Positions 62,026 to 64,000 of a stretch of DNA of 64,000 nucleotides are shown one piece after another (the stretch's first letter is position 1; each line of letters starts with the position of its first letter). Source of the stretch: Pacificoceanicola sp049803835. Lineage in GTDB: Bacteria > Pseudomonadota > Alphaproteobacteria > Rhodobacterales > Rhodobacteraceae. Below the pieces are notes generated by a model. It did not search any database, had not been told where the DNA came from, and saw only the letters and a list, made by a program, of their open reading frames with translations. Location: positions 108,215 to 172,214 of the forward strand of contig NZ_JBNAGK010000012.1 of the NCBI RefSeq assembly GCF_049803835.1. Direction: 5' to 3'. The position numbers and the translations under genes are program-made.

Positions 62026-64000
<1,975 letters not shown>

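Overview
The window looks like a chromosomal segment of a high-GC alphaproteobacterium of the order Rhodobacterales (Roseobacter/Rhodobacter relatives). This rests on the gene order of the uptake-hydrogenase locus (hupTUV-hypF-hupSL-hupC-hupDFGHJK-hypAB-hupR-hypCDE, as in Rhodobacter capsulatus), a soxBDAG sarcosine oxidase operon, VPLPA-CTERM surface proteins, a corrinoid protein plus DUF1638 next to betaine-homocysteine methyltransferase, and DUF1289, TRAP and Frc-type transporters. Nothing suggests a plasmid backbone, prophage, IS element, CRISPR array, tRNA or rRNA.

Layout. Positions 1-3.7 kb: 3' end of a betaine-homocysteine methyltransferase, a small protein whose tail is encoded by a double palindrome, a PA0069-type radical SAM protein, a corrinoid (B12-binding) protein, a small membrane protein and a DUF1638 protein. 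3.7-12.8 kb: housekeeping and envelope genes (Atm1-like ABC exporter, LysM protein, LOG-family hydrolase, RarD permease, host-attachment-type protein, two tandem VPLPA-CTERM paralogues, superoxide dismutase, a small secreted protein). 12.9-18.8 kb: sarcosine oxidase soxB-[small membrane protein]-soxD-soxA-soxG on the minus strand. 19-25.2 kb: ccmI, ruvX, DUF1289, an RTX-repeat protein, a TSUP permease, dusA and DUF2270. 25.4-28.3 kb: a compact Ton-like operon (secreted protein, ExbB, two ExbD, TonB). 28.4-33.7 kb: a GMC oxidoreductase and a membrane metallophosphoesterase, divergent from an alpha/beta hydrolase.

33.8-53.4 kb is a complete [NiFe]-hydrogenase island on the minus strand. HupU/HupV (H2 sensor), HupT (histidine kinase) and HupR (NtrC-like regulator without the sigma54-contact motif) should control HupS/HupL/HupC, the membrane-bound uptake enzyme that feeds electrons from H2 to quinone. 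HypA-F, HupD, HupF, HupG, HupH, a HupI/J fusion and HupK build and mature the enzyme. 53.5-58.1 kb is a fructose-type ABC operon (frcB, frcC, frcA) with a divergent ROK repressor and a striking 37-bp inverted-repeat operator between them. 58.4-61.5 kb is a TRAP transporter. The window ends in an acetyl-CoA synthetase gene whose frame is broken by a 41-bp tandem duplication.

The most notable observations are the 41-bp duplication that frameshifts acs, the double 24-bp palindrome that forms the C terminus of a small protein, the frc operator, four copies of a hairpin-plus-motif intergenic repeat, the inverted repeats upstream of a TTG-started hupS, and the tandem VPLPA-CTERM pair. I did not find a wholly new multi-gene system; the GMC oxidoreductase / phosphoesterase / hydrolase locus is the least explained functional unit.
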